Assembly (NCBI RefSeq): GCF_021130785.1
Contig: NC_060213.1
Location: 94,852,501 to 94,916,500 of the forward strand
Source of the DNA: Homalodisca vitripennis
Taxonomy: Eukaryota; Arthropoda; Insecta; Hemiptera; Cicadellidae
DNA length: 64,000 nt
Direction of reading: 5' to 3'
In this document: one piece after another, positions 24,953 to 37,096 of the stretch
How positions within the stretch are numbered: position 1 is the first letter of the stretch
Layout: each line of letters begins with the position of its first letter
Made by a program: the position numbers and the translations under genes
The notes under the pieces: generated by a model
What the model saw: only the letters and a program-made list of their open reading frames with translations
Told to the model about the DNA's origin: nothing
The model's database searches: none

Positions 24953-27393
24953 TAAAGTATTTTAGTGGCCCTTTTACAAGCAACATCTTTGATTTCAATA
25001 ATATATTTCAAAAAAACATAATTAATTTTGTATATTGTTGATTTATTTTTATTTATTTATCTGCCGGTAGAAAATAAATATCCCTATGGTCATACCTTTC
25101 CTTTAAATAAATTTTCATCTTCTCAGGATTAAGGAAGCGTGTAATTTTCAGGGAAAATAGTTTCATCTGTGTATGTACGTGTCTCTCTGTCAGTATTTCC
25201 ATAATATATCTCTAAATTCAAAATACGTGAGGACAAAAGTTTCGTTGAACTGCATAACATTTATATACAACGAAATTTCACCAGTTTAATTATGATTTCC
25301 CCGGTATACTTACATTGGATTTGGCTGACACTTAATATATATTATTAAATATTATTTATCGGCAACCGACATAGTAATGTGTAAATCATAGAATAAATAA
25401 TCATTAGAACATACTGAGTTCACTCATATAACATTAAAATGCGCTATTTCTGTCTTATTGGTAAAACTTTCTTACATTCTATCAGAACCTTCAGTAATTA
25501 TTAAATTTTTATTCTATATAAACAGAAGAATAGAGTTCAGCTATACTCTATATCCCTCAATGCTATTTGGGGGAGCGTTAGCGAAGAATATAACTCAATG
25601 TGATATATAATTGACTAATACACTTACAGTTCTGTATTGTTTGCTTAGCTACATCTATGAGTTGTGATTTCCTCCTTTGTCTTTCAATATACCTTCGTGA
25701 TTGTTTTCCGAACGATACTTAAAGTATGTATTGAGCTATGAACATGAACTTTTGCATTTGACATTATTTATACATAAGCAACATCATGTGTGATGATTCG
25801 CATGTGGTCAAACGCTTACATTGCGACAATATCCCCATTAAATCTCGAGAAGGACGTCATCTACAGATTTTAAATGTTTTATGACAGTAAAAATTTACCT
25901 AGACGAAAACTAACCTAATAAAAGTGCATATCCGTTCGTGAGATTTGACCAAGCATGATTGAAGTCTATTATTCAGTAGGCTGGTATATTGTCTCTTCTA
26001 TGAGCACGGGGCTGTAAACATGTCTTTTATGTCCAAATAACCATATGTATGTCTGTCCGAAGGACAAATACAAAATGAAATAAGCAACAGACTTGCATGA
26101 AGCTTAGTAGGCAAAATGTGCTATTGTTAATATGCCTCGTTAAAAAGTATGATCGATTATTAATAATCATGCTGAAAAAAGTATATTTTGCTTCCTCTAC
26201 GTGTACTTTCAACTAACAGTTATCAATTACCAAAATATAGTTTTTTGTTATGAGAGATAGAACTTTTTATGTATCTTACGTTTAGTACTCGATTGTTAGT
26301 AATATTGGCAAACTTTCCTCCAAATCAAAGCTTGAATTTATGTACCAAGAAAACTTTATTCATCTCAGGATACTTGAGAATAACATCTAAACCAAGTAAA
26401 CACTTTCAAGTGAATAAAACTAAAAATTCAATTGAGGAAGTGTAAAGTTTATAATTATTTTTCACTTTCTACCTACTTTTTTCTAGTTCCATCTATATTT
26501 CTCCACATATTATTTAAATGCAAAGTTATGATCGTAGTTACGCGTTCTATTGTGACCGAATACGTACGCTGTAATAATAAGAGACTGCTAATAATAATAA
26601 ACCTACCTGTATAAGTTGTCCGGTACGTTAATAAGGATGATAAGTTTTTATATTTTATTACCTGTAACCAAAAAACATAATTTAGGTCGGCTCTTGTATT
26701 ATTTGGGAAAACAAAATGTGGATAATTAGTTATATTCCATGTAAGTGTTTGTAATGTTCCTCGACACTAACCAGTAATTAAGTAATTTTAAAAGACTTAT
26801 GTTTGAAAATGGGTGAAATGGCAATAATAGTAAGTCTATGGAATTTTTTTCCTATCAAAAAGTATACACAGAGTCTAATTGACTATTAATATTTTCCTAG
26901 AATAAAACAAGTTAGTTAGTGGATCAACGTGCCTTTCAGCAACTTCCAGACCGGTAAATTTTTTAATAAGGGCAATGTATTTATTGGTTGATAATAGTTA
27001 ACGATCTGTTTAATTACACGAAGTAAATCATATGAGATTTTATAAATTACGCTTATTTTTGGAGTATTAAGAAAACAACGGGTTTAACCAGATTCTTACA
27101 ACGTTTTGCCAACTCAGTAAATTGTAAACACGTATCAAAATAAAATTAAAACAAAGGTTTACCGAGAGACGAATTCGGTACTTGTAATCACGGACAGACA
27201 TATAAGATAATATCCTCCAAATTCAGTGGACTAGAAAGGAAAATATGTACAACTAAAAAAAGGAAATAGTACATGTATTATTATTTTTTTTGTTTCAACA
27301 ACTATCTTTGTTTAATGAAGCTGACAGAAGATGTAAGTGTTTAAATCGAACCTATCTACATATAATCATACTGACTCTTTTGTTTCTCTGTAG
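24953..27393. other. Spacer between putative protease units 1 and 2
   Basis: AT-rich. An activation (IVGG-type) or signal-peptide exon would be expected here if a complete gene began, and I saw neither. CTGTGTATGTACGTGTCTCTCTG at about 25168 is reminiscent of non-LTR element debris. Confidence 0.35.
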
Positions 27394-27467
27394 ACAATAC
27401 TTGGTGCCAGTTCCTACCTGCGTCTCCCAGGAGTGCTTACTGTGGACACATTTCAGTGAATTGTATG
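27394..27467 (+). pseudogene. His-region exon g, copy 1 (frameshifted)
   Basis: The acceptor TTTGTTTCTCTGTAG is followed by T-I-L-G-A-S-S-Y-L-R-L-P-G-V-L-T. The motif GAS.(Y)LSP..VLTAAHC of S1 proteases is recognisable up to VLT. Then 7 bases are missing relative to the 60943 copy, which destroys the AHC codons and brings in a stop. The donor is ATGGTATTT. The exon is 74 bases against 81 in the other copy. Confidence 0.6.
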
Positions 27468-27929
27468 GTATTTTTCTCTTAAGGATAGACGTACCTAACA
27501 TTGGCATAAACTAACCGAGTAATTGAGGAAAATAAACTTGGCAATGTATGTGAAAAATTCTCCTCAAGGGATTGAAGCAGAGTGCTATCCCGTATACATA
27601 TGTACTCAGTGATATAATAAAACAGCTACAACTCTTATGTAAATAAGTCTAAAATAGATAACAGAAGACACGAATCGTTAGCAAAAAATAAATATTGTAT
27701 CATTAATTTTTCGCACAAACCTGAAATGTTAAGTCTTATCAATACTATTTGTTCTTGCTTGTGATACACATAAAAGTGCTCCATGTGTGTAATTGCTAAA
27801 TACTTTACAATCTTATTATTACGATGTTTATTACGAGCTATTACTTTACGTAACTATACATATTATATTATTTGAGAATTATTTACTGAATTATTGTCAA
27901 ATTCCATGTCTAGATGAAGAAAAAGCAGC

Positions 27930-28005
27930 AGCATTATAATGTGTAAGTATCTAGCTAGCCCGACAAGTGAAAGACCCGGGATCGATTCCTGGTATATCTA
28001 AATCG
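27930..28005 (+). repeat. Decayed tRNA-like (SINE-head-like) segment, copy 1
   Basis: CCCGACAAGTGAAAGACCCG followed by GGATCGATTCCTGG resembles the anticodon-arm to T-arm part (CCGGCAAGTGAGAGATCCGG, GTTCGACTCCCGG) of the SINE heads at 33487 and 56641, but in the opposite orientation. A paralogous copy at 61545-61615 lies in the same place between exons g and i, so it was there before the duplication. Confidence 0.5.
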
Positions 28006-28159
28006 TGTAACATATAAAACTGTCTTGTAGTTAAATTAGACAATTCATGTTTTATAAATTAAAGGAACAATAACATTTATTTATGTCCATTTTGCATTCT
28101 CATCGCCTGCTAGTTTGTTTATTAAAAACATATGTGTCATAACAACAATGTGTACTCAG

Positions 28160-28182
28160 AGATATACGAGCATCACTGGAAG
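28160..28182 (+). pseudogene. 23-nt micro-exon i, copy 1
   Basis: The sequence between TGTACTCAG and GTAGGTAT is 23 bases, AGATATACGAGCATCACTGG plus AAG. The 61774 copy is also exactly 23 bases with AG/GT borders, and flanking intron (ATATGTGTCATAA against GCGTGTCATAA) is shared. In the phase left by exon g it would be open in both copies. It may simply be conserved intron with chance splice signals. Confidence 0.35.
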
Positions 28183-28319
28183 GTAGGTATTTATTGCCTC
28201 GACTGAGGCACAATATCTCCTGTGAAATGCCCTGCGTGCCGATATATATTAGATTGATCTACAGATCACAACCAAGGGAACGTCACCAATAATTGGACTA
28301 TTAGTTTATTATTTATTAT

Positions 28320-29270
28320 CAAATAAGTTTACTCCTTCTTTGACAGATTTTTGATATTTGGATTGAAAATTTAAATATTTTCCTGTCTGTGTTTTCTTTC
28401 GAAAAACAATTGTCTTAAGGACATCTCTATCTCTTAGTACACACACATCCAAAAAGTCCATTTGGACTTAAACTTCAATTTTGAGGCGGATGGAAGGAGA
28501 AATACTATAATTGTGATTCAAAAACTTATTTAATTCAGTGCCTCAATGAGGATAAATAATAAGGGTATCATCCACACGTCTCCACCAAATCTTCGGTTTG
28601 AACTGAACTGAAGTCAAACCTTTTCGCTCAAATTCCTCCATAAAGACATCAGTGAAACTAGGAGACTGTGGAGAACCCATTGCCATCCCCTCATCTTGAC
28701 GGCAAATTTTACCCTGTAACTAAAAATAATTGCATTGAGTGCATAGTTCTTCCATAATTACTGGTACGGGAAGTTTAGTTCTATCTTTTAATGTTTGATC
28801 GTCTTTGAGAAGTGATTCAATAATTACGAGAGTTTCTGGAACTTGTATATTTTTAAATCACTGTTTTATGGAACCTCATCATTGTTAAATGGATTTTATT
28901 CTAATAGAGAAGGCTTAACTTAACCTAGTCCCACTTCACGTGATGGGGTCTTTTATTTCGCATTTAAACATAAATATATACCACTTTTAGAATGCAAGTA
29001 TAAAGCTTGTAATTGACTCTTTTTTGGCTTAATGGCTACAAAACACATGAATTGTAATAAACTGATACAACGGACTTTCCAACAATCCAAAAATCGTTTC
29101 AAACTTCTTTTCATACAGACGAATATACATAGGGAGCGAATATCGAACTTATGTACCAAGTTTAACGTCTCTTCAACCTTTCCATTAAGTTTATTGTTCA
29201 GACGGTGGTCGAAGAGACAGATTGTTGTACCTTGCTTTGACTTCTTGATGTCAAAACCCAATGAGTAAAA
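28320..29270 (-). mobile_element. Penelope-like element reverse transcriptase, decayed
   Basis: On the minus strand the order is: a start region around 29260-28960 (L-N-L then K-F-D-I), a stretch near 28870-28700 with L-K-D-D-Q-T-L-K-D-R-T-K-L, then Y-F-x-L-Q-G, then M-A-M-G-S-P-Q-S-P at 28656-28686, W-W-R-R-V-D-D-T-L-I-I at 28567-28590, F-L-D-V near 28450, F-R-K-K-T-Q-T and K-Y-L-N-F-Q-S near 28380, and S-V-K-E-G-V. These are the ordered motifs of Penelope-type reverse transcriptases (MGSPLSP, RYVDD, FLDV, YRKPTHT, K.GV). At least three in-frame stops and frame changes break it. The usual Y of YVDD is V here with R before it. No GIY-YIG endonuclease or terminal repeats were seen. It lies between micro-exon i and the YDL segment. 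Confidence 0.8.
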
Positions 29271-30033
29271 ATATATAATACGTTAAAATTCACACACAGC
29301 ATGTATAACTTGATAAAAAGAAACGTATATACTATGTCTTTAGTTAGCAGGACCATTTATACAAATTTATCTGAAACTCGGACGGGCAGAAGAAGGTTAG
29401 ACCAACATACACAAATACAACGACACCAATTAAATAAGGAACTGTTCAGTCTGTAATACTTAACACAACTTGAACATGATCATGAAAGAATCAAACTTTT
29501 TTTTGTAACACATTTTCCAAAATACCTTTAGTTGTATAACTAATACATGTCCATTGTAATTATATTTAACGAAGCTATTTAATATGGATAAATAATATGT
29601 CTCCGCCAATTTTCCTTGGTCATTAATTTATTCTTAAGTTTTGCGATTCAAAATCAGGTAATTTTATATAGAACGTTGCGTAACTTTCTATGCAATCCGG
29701 AGTTATATGTATTTAGCTCTAATATATAGGTATAGTCTACTTTTAATAGTGGTATACAAAAGTAACTATTTTTATTATTACAAATTCAATGTCAATAATG
29801 TAATTAGGTATGAATGCTAATTACTCTGCAGCCTCAAAATTAATCCATTTTCATTATATATTCTTTCATGTAAATGAATGAGAAACTTGGTCTCATCAAA
29901 GCCATATATATATATCTGACGGTAACTGTCAATTTTTCTTCTAAAATTCATATCTCCTTTTTGGAAAACGACTTTCGTGATTTTCCTAGTCAGCCAGTTT
30001 GTTAGCTGAAAAGCTTAAAGAATAAAAGCTATA

Positions 30034-30053
30034 GCTATAGCTTAAGCTATAGC
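30034..30053. repeat. Perfect 20-base palindrome
   Basis: GCTATAGCTTAAGCTATAGC is its own reverse complement, with an extra half copy (AGCTATA) just before it. No function can be assigned. Confidence 0.8.
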
Positions 30054-30774
30054 AGTACTTAAATTATTCTTGCTTATTATATAGGTTAATTACACATTGG
30101 GTATTATCATTTGGAGAAAATCACTACTGACATGTAGCGATGTGTTTTAAAGTGTAATTACATTCACCTACTTGTGTATTTAACTTGTTACGCACTACTC
30201 TACATTTCGAAGTACTTCTGGATATTTATGCTAGTTGGAGATAGTATATGTTTTTTTAATTATGTAGAATAATATGAGGTAGATTTTAATTATGTTTTTG
30301 CTCAAATTCCACAGTACCAATTGAAAAGAAAATAAGGATTTTCGTTCGCTTAGGACAAGAAGCCGAGGGAACAAATTTGCTTCCGGAGAAAATAGATATT
30401 CATGATGGAAGTAGAGGTGGCCTCTTGTGTAAATGAAATGTAAAACTTATCAAATATGGACTACTCCACGATACCTCAGTGATGTAAGCTTATATGAATT
30501 CAATAGCTCTTTTCTAACTTCTTTCAGCAGATTACAAACCGTACTCATATTTAGGTTTACAAGACACCCTAGAATTGCTCAGATAAGAGTGACACATAGA
30601 TGTTTTCTGTATATACTGCATGGTATAAACCAACCGATAATGAACCCACCTGGTGAACAGCGCAAAACTTATTGAATCATAACCACGAAAGGTACGGCGT
30701 TGTTGTATTACATTTATTTTTATCTGTGAAGTATTTATTTTACAAACCTCATCGTTGAAAATTTTTTTGATAAA

Positions 30775-30912
30775 GTGTAAAGTGAGCAAGAGTTGGCAGA
30801 CCAATGAGAAAAACATGAGGTTGCAGACCAGGATGATTGTATTTGTCAACTTTATGAAAAACTCTGCTAATAAATGCTGTATTTACGATCTGAAAGTGCC
30901 AAATATTGTAGA
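30775..30912 (+). pseudogene. 'KSWQTN...YDL' segment, copy 2 (open)
   Basis: An open frame runs from about 30755 to 31144. The part homologous to 4995-5134 reads S-K-S-W-Q-T-N-E-K-N-M, then V-N-F-M-K-N-S-A-N-K-C-C, then I-Y-D-L-K-V-P. Similarity between the copies ends soon after this, so only about 46 codons are likely exon, and the rest of the 129-codon ORF (rich in F, L and C) is probably fortuitous. The position after the His-region exon and before the LP exon suggests the catalytic-Asp segment (YDL for DIA.L). Exon borders are not clear. Confidence 0.4.
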
Positions 30913-31144
30913 ACTATTTTCTTTATTTATTTGTGTTTACTTATGCACATTTAACCTCTTCAGCCAGGAATGTAACAATGAAATAAAGATAATGTTAAAA
31001 TGCTCTGTTATTTTAGAAAAAAAATTTTTTACGTATATGTCAAACATTATCTTCCCTGAGCATTTGCAATTTCCTCTAAAACTGGGAAAAAGGTTATATT
31101 ACCAATACCAATTAGTTAATCCTGTTACACGGCGCCAACAATAG

Positions 31145-31449
31145 ATTCTCTATACGATTAAACATCTTCCCCACACGTATAAATTGTTAGAATATTTCCG
31201 TATCTTTCATTAAAAAAATCTTAAATTTTTGAAGATTTATAAAGAATGTTCCCGTGGTAGTTTTTCACTGCTCTTCTTAGTAATTGAACAAATGAGACAT
31301 TTAAACAGGGCACAATTTCCTATTATAACGAAAAAATCATAAATACTTTTATAATTGAGCTCAACTATCATTAAAGTGGCATTTTTGACCAAAGAAACGT
31401 AATATCAAGAGATAACAACGTATAAAGTCTAATTGAGCACGTTTATTAA
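31145..31449. other. Intron-like stretch
   Basis: No feature was recognised between the YDL segment and duplicated segment k. Confidence 0.4.
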
Positions 31450-31745
31450 GTTCGTTAATTTGAACTTCGAATCTCGGAATATCCTAAAGAGTCATCCTTC
31501 GGTACTTAGTTTTACATTAAGAGCGAAAAGGTATCTTCCGAAAAGTAAAATCTAGACGAATAATGAGTTCAAGTGAAAATAAAAACCAGCATTTAAAAGA
31601 ACAAAGACGAATGTTATGCTAATCTGAGTCGTTACGCTATATTTGCCCCTTTGGGAAATAGGAGGTGAAAAACGTTCATTTTCAAGTGGATTTTCTACAG
31701 ACGATTATTAATATTATAAGCTTAGCATTAATTAACATATTGAGT
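31450..31745. repeat. Duplicated non-coding segment k, copy 2
   Basis: Counterpart of 5610-5890, with small indels throughout. Shared phrases are AGTAAAATCTAG, ATAATGAGTTCAA, ACAAAGACG and GGAGGTGAAAAACG. Confidence 0.6.
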
Positions 31746-33364
31746 TACCATAAAGTAAAATTTAAATTTAAACTTATTATAGTATTATAAAAAAATATCT
31801 TTCAACGACTCATGACATTAAAAACATGCTATAGGTTAACATATTTATTATTGTTCCTGATTGAGATGAACTGGAAATATAAATTATATAATATATTGTA
31901 CTTCTCCTTCACAAAACGTTTTTATTTGTACTGTATTATTGTGTTAGGTTCATCTTTAGGAAATCACTCGAGGTTCTCTTGAAATACCATAATAAAACGC
32001 AAGTTTATTTACAATTTATTAAATAACACCTAAGGGTATCTGGCTATGAATGAAGTGATTTTTAATATTATTCTGAGGAACATATAAATTATTCTTTATA
32101 ATTTGACGAAAGTAAAGTTCTATTTAATACACCTTAGCTACCACTTATTACCTGCCAAAGCTATGATGATTCAAACTTTTTTAATACCTTATCACTCTCT
32201 TACCTGTGTTGGGAGCATGTGATTAAAAATTCTACTTTTATAAATTAATGAAGGTCTGGGGTCACGGACTGTATTACACATGGAATCACGATGAAATGTA
32301 ACAGATAATGCCACTAGCGAATTACAACACATTTTCTAATAAATTAAATACTTTTTTTCGAGGCCACGCAAAATCAAAATAACATTGATTATAAAGCACA
32401 GTTTTTAATATTACTAGTGTTATCAAATGAAAATATATAAAATGATACGAGAATCTTCATTTACCAATATACTTTGCTAAACCATATTTATCGGTATATA
32501 TAAATAGTAAATCCATCTTAAAAATCAAACTTTTTAGTCTTAACAGATTTTTTTTGGGTCCATAATGGTTAGCTGATGCTTTGTTATCAATAATCAGAGA
32601 ATTTATGGATTTATTTTGATAGGTTTCAATATTACAGCAATAAATCCAAGTTGTTTTATTTCTATTTATAATATAATGCTAAATTATATAATATGTATAC
32701 TATATTAAAAAGGTAAAATTTTATCCATGAAAATATCGAGAAATAAAACTAATAAATGTATTGTCCACCTGGAAGGCTGTTAATTATCAAAATGGAATAT
32801 AAAATCTTAAATAGTTTTGTGCCTGTTTGTGAACTGAATAATTTAAATCCTAAATATTACATCAATATAGTTTAATATAACTGAATATTCATTGTTTTTG
32901 GAAAGCAAGATTAATAATTTGTTATTAAAGTATTGGCAGTGGCTGTAGCGCAACTATTAACTGTTACCGAGTGCGCGTTTTGATTCCAAGCCATGACGCA
33001 TTAAATATAGTATTACGTTTTAGTCTGAATGTGCATTTTATATTAGAGTGCTTTATTCGTAGCCATAGTTAATGATTCTGAAAGCAGCATTGATAATATA
33101 CTGCTTTCTTCAGATAATCTGTTACAAAAGAGTAGGACATCGCCGTACTTACACCAGCTTTTCTATTATACTATCTTCTCATTATATGCAACTCTGCTAC
33201 AATTGCATGACTCACTGATTTCTGTAGTTATACGTAAGCTATTATTTTTAAAGCCAATACATGTTTTAATAAAATCTTTAAAATTTACAAATATTACATA
33301 ATGAAAAACATCTAGTACTAATGTTATGAGAACGTATTATGTTCATTTAGGATAATTTACGGCC

Positions 33365-33365
<1 letters not shown>
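31746..33365. other. AT-rich intron-like stretch
   Basis: Nothing was recognised on either strand. Confidence 0.4.

Positions 33366-33420
<55 letters not shown>
33366..33420. repeat. (TA)n tract at the 3' end of a SINE
   Basis: Pure TA run directly abutting the SINE body that lies on the minus strand. The same arrangement occurs at 56517-56572, so the tract is probably the element's own tail. Confidence 0.85.
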
Positions 33421-33423
<3 letters not shown>

Positions 33424-33735
33424 TAAATTGTATAAATGGCAGTTGCCTTATTTAATTTCAATAAAAATAGAATCGCAAAAAGTACTTGCTCCGCCGGGAG
33501 TCGAACCCGGATCTCTCACTTGCCAGGTGAATGTGCTACCATTACACCACAGAGCGCTTACTTTATCCGATTCAATTATTTTATATTTGGCCGTATCTGT
33601 CACATATGCGTTTAAAGAAGCAAACTAACACATGATCGGAAGACCAAATACCTGTCAAACGACTTTTATTTACATTACATTGTATAAATGGCTATTGCCT
33701 TATTTAATTTCAATAAACATTGAATCGTAAAATTC
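33421..33735 (-). mobile_element. tRNA-headed SINE, one full unit plus a truncated second
   Basis: Read on the minus strand, a tRNA-like head (33488-33556) is followed by a body of about 70 bases (AAGTACTTTTTGCG...AATAAGGCAACTGCC...CAATTTAATG) and then (TA)n. Upstream of the head lies a second body copy (33673-33735, GGCTATTGCCTTATTTAATT on the plus strand). The unit is thus tandemly repeated every 250 bases or so. The same structure is present at 56573-56926. Confidence 0.75.
33487..33556 (-). tRNA. tRNA-Ala(GGC)-like head of the SINE
   Basis: The minus strand folds as a cloverleaf: acceptor strands GCTCTG/CGGAGC (first pair C-A mismatched), box A TGGTGTAATGG, anticodon stem TTCAC/GTGAG around loop CTGGCAA (anticodon GGC, U33 present), and T-arm CCGGGTTCGACTCCCGG with a perfect box B GGTTCGACTCC. 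The overall sequence looks as much like Gly or Gln tRNAs as Ala. Because the flanks repeat at 56573, I treat it as a SINE promoter rather than a working tRNA gene, although its fold is good. Confidence 0.6.
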
Positions 33736-34175
33736 ATTTTATGTGGAGATTAATATATCATAATAATATGTTTTAACATTGCTTATTCACCAAGTTGATC
33801 CATTCAAAGTATATTCTGTACTAATTGATATAAAAATCACATTTTCTCAACAAATGCATATTGATATGATATTGAAATGATATTGTGAAACGTGTAATCA
33901 GAGCCTCTAAACCAACCTACAGTCCTAACTAACCCTTTGGAATTGTAAAGAGGATTTATAACGAACCTATATAGAAAGGTTGTATGAATTAGAAAGCACA
34001 ACTCTTATCTTTCATTCTATCCTGCTTAAATACGTAAGAGCAAAAACTCATTACTTTATTTGGTTGAAATTTAAAAGAAATGTATAAAAAATGTATATAA
34101 CAGTAAAAGTAGACTGAATATTACGACCATAATTTAACCGGGTAAAAAGTAATTGACCAAGACGCGTTTCTACAG
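33736..34175. other. Intron-like stretch
   Basis: No feature was recognised. Confidence 0.4.
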
Positions 34176-34303
34176 CTGATTTATACGCAATTACTCAGCG
34201 CACCGACTCACGACGTAATAGACAGCGTACATATTCTGCCTGAAGAGAAGAATTGTTGACTCTGCGACCCTTAAGTAAGGGAAACTGTAAAATAATTGAA
34301 TAG
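34176..34303 (+). pseudogene. Serine-protease-like LP exon, copy 2 (frameshifted)
   Basis: The acceptor is GCGTTTCTACAG. It reads L-I-Y-T-Q-L-L-S-A, then D-V-I-D-S-V-H-I-L-P-E-E-K-N-C and a stop. After a one-base shift D-S-A-T-L and G-K follow, matching D-F-A-T-F-G-K of the 11834 copy. The L-P-E of the family motif is kept here. The donor GT has become AC. Confidence 0.5.
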
Positions 34304-36243
34304 ACGGGACTTATATACAAACATGCACTTTCTATAAAAATTTTATATTTTCTTGATCCTTGTACAATAAGTTGGAAGTTGTCTTTATTACTATAGTATA
34401 TTGTATAGTTAAAATAACGAGTTATAGTAAAAAAAATATTGTTACTGAATTGTAACCACAGAAAAATTTATGTTCTAGAAAATATAACATAACGGTTTTA
34501 AAATGTAAGGTCTATGGTCAAATCTCCTGGACAATACAACACATGTAGCTATTCCTTGCCTTAAGAATTACAATAGGATTAAGCAAGCTGTTTTACAAAA
34601 TTGTAAAAACACAACGGTATGTATTTTTTGTATGATAATATGATATATTACTTTGAATGATTGTTTTACTATATGTTTCCCAAACATGAACTCTGTAAAG
34701 GTTGTATGAATATTTTGAATGTTTGTTGTTACTTTAATTATAGCCAACATTACTATGAGTATTAGAGTACAGAATCTATTTTGGAATAAAAATATTAAGA
34801 TTATTTCAAAAAGTATAACCGTGATTTTTCATTCAATTATATAAGGTTTCTTTTTATAGATTTTGAGGCGATTAAAATGCTGTTATTCCACATGACATCA
34901 AATAAAACTAATGAAATTACGTTTTTGATTATAATTATTATGTGATTATAATTTTTTATCAGATATAGCTGTGACCATTTAATTTAAAGTTAAATATCTG
35001 CAACGAAACTAAAACTAGTTACAGGTTTTGTATGGAAGTATTAAGAAAGTTAGATTATCTAAGCTGAAAATATTCCTTTAATACGTAACATTATAATTCA
35101 ACCACAGTACATATTAATATTTTATTTATTTCAGAAACTAAAATTAAATGAATAACTATTTACGGAATGCATTTGGCCAAAAAAAAACATTTTAAGCATG
35201 GTTTAATTACGTTTGACCAAATTATGTGTGTTTATAAAAATGTTCATTTCTAAGATACATTATATTTGATTTATACAAGAACTTTTTATGTTGTCGTTGT
35301 TCTATTACATTTGCAAACGACTATTTATTGAGTTTTGAAAATTTTATCTATCTGTAAATTTATAATTTAATGGATTTGTAATTTTTTTCAATAATTACTT
35401 ACCTGCATCTAAAAGCTAAAACTTCACAATAAAAAATAGTACAACAAACTAAATTTAAAACTATGCAATACTTATTCACGGAGAGTAAACATTACATACT
35501 ATTCTAGTGCTATATGTATTATGTTTAAATTGTGGAAGGAATTTAATTACATCGATTACTTTACTTACTTATATAAATATGGAAGTGTCCTAAAATAAAC
35601 CACCAGAATTCAGAATTCAGGCACCTACATTAATGTAAATGTAATAGTCTTCTCTGACAGTAGTCATGACGCAGTCCACATAACAATACCATAGACTCAT
35701 ACTAAACTCATTACAGTCTTGGTCTTGCTTATTTATGTTTGAATCCAAATGGAGTATCTCAACATAAACTGGTTTTATACAAAAGTTAAGGCACCCGCAC
35801 TGCATAAAGAATTAGCATGATATCATACTTCTTGTTTAGCTAGAATAAGCAGAACACACTGCAATATGATAATTAGATTACAATTAATACCAATCGATAT
35901 ACTTCAAAGAACACAAAAAATAATTCTAAAATAATGCTGGGAAATAATCGTTAAGCCTACTGCAACGTCCGGGTAAATTTAAATTAAGATTGTATAATGG
36001 CACATTAATGGCCTTTATAGAACCATTACGTGGAGTACAAATTGAATGAGAAATCAGATTTAATTTAATGTAATTATATTTGCTTAAATCATAAATTATC
36101 GGATTTTCAGAACTGCATCATTTCACTAGAAACTTCGTCAATGTCAGTTTTATTTTTTTAAATAATACAACTTTAATATTTCCTTTTAACAGTGCATAGG
36201 CACAAAATAAACCTCAAGAAATTTCTCAGTAAAAACTTAGGTT
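34304..36243. other. AT-rich intron-like stretch
   Basis: The first 100 bases align loosely with those after 11960. No other feature was recognised. Confidence 0.35.
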
Positions 36244-36370
36244 GAAAAACATTTCTCCCTGCTTCTCACCACAAACGTCAGCTGAAAGTAAAAGACAAAT
36301 GAGAACACTTTATCTGCTACAGACGGCTCCAGGGCCAACATTGTTCCTTAGAAGATTTACATATACCTTC
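36244..36370 (+). pseudogene. Exon c region, copy 3
   Basis: CTCCCTGCTTCTCACCACAA precedes the acceptor TATCTGCTACAG. The exon starts at 36323 with ACGGCTCCAGGGCCAACATT. It is 2.1 kb after the LP exon, as in the unit at 11834/13823. Confidence 0.35.
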
Positions 36371-37065
36371 ACCGATATTTGAGGTAAAATCAGATACAGA
36401 CAGTATTGTTATATTACTAAAACTAGTTAAATTATTGGTCTATACTGTACGTAAGACATTGCATGGTGTAATCTGGATACCCCTAAGTATTATTTCCATA
36501 ATATATGTGCATTTCATATTCGTTAAGTCAATGTAACTTAAATGGATTTTGGATTATTATGTTAGTGGATTAGTATTGCAGATGTCTTGGGTTATGCATG
36601 TTATTTAAAAGTCACCTATATTCAACAATATCAATAATATTGACAATCAGTAATATGTGAGCAGATCATAATTATATTACAGGTTCTTTTATGAACGAAA
36701 TTAAAGGCAAATATAGCACTAAGAAGGCTATTTAACACTTGTTTATTTATACATATAAGAAGATATTTGGCTTCAATATTTTAAGGTATGAGAGGCTCCA
36801 TCGAGATAGCTTCCTAAATTTCAGATATATTGTCAATTTCAATCTAGATATGTCCAGCGGAAAATATATACTCATTGATTATTCTTAATTTGTATTAGCT
36901 ATACATAATAAAACCTGCATAGCATAAATCGGAAGCTATGTTTTCTCCATAAAATAATTATAATTATAGTATCAGGGTGAGTTCAACGGTACAATATCAT
37001 CAAAATATCACATCATCAATATAAAAAATTAACGTTTTTTAACTTCAACTTGACATCCAAATTGA
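36371..37065. other. Intron-like stretch up to the LTR element
   Basis: No feature was recognised. It ends abruptly at the retrotransposon border. Segment m, expected about 450 bases after exon c, is found on the far side of the insertion at 45760. Confidence 0.45.
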
Positions 37066-37077
37066 ATCGTCGCAAAT

Positions 37078-37096
37078 TGGTAGCAGAGCGTGGTTT
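37078..37096 (+). promoter_or_regulatory. Primer-binding site, unit A (initiator tRNA-Met type)
   Basis: TGGTAGCAGAG is complementary to the conserved 3' end of metazoan initiator tRNA-Met (CTCTGCTACCA). Partial complementarity continues through TGGTTT after a two-base mismatch. It starts 3 bases (AAT) after the LTR end. Confidence 0.7.

Noticed and set aside
28953..29268. Overlapping ORFs on both strands at 28953-29268 as genes
   Set aside because: They are part of the N-terminal region of the decayed Penelope-like RT (minus) and its shadow (plus).
33487..33556. A functional tRNA-Ala gene
   Set aside because: Head and flanks repeat at 56641, where U33 is lost, and sit in a SINE-like unit with a TA tail. 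The first acceptor pair is mismatched. A SINE head is the simpler reading.
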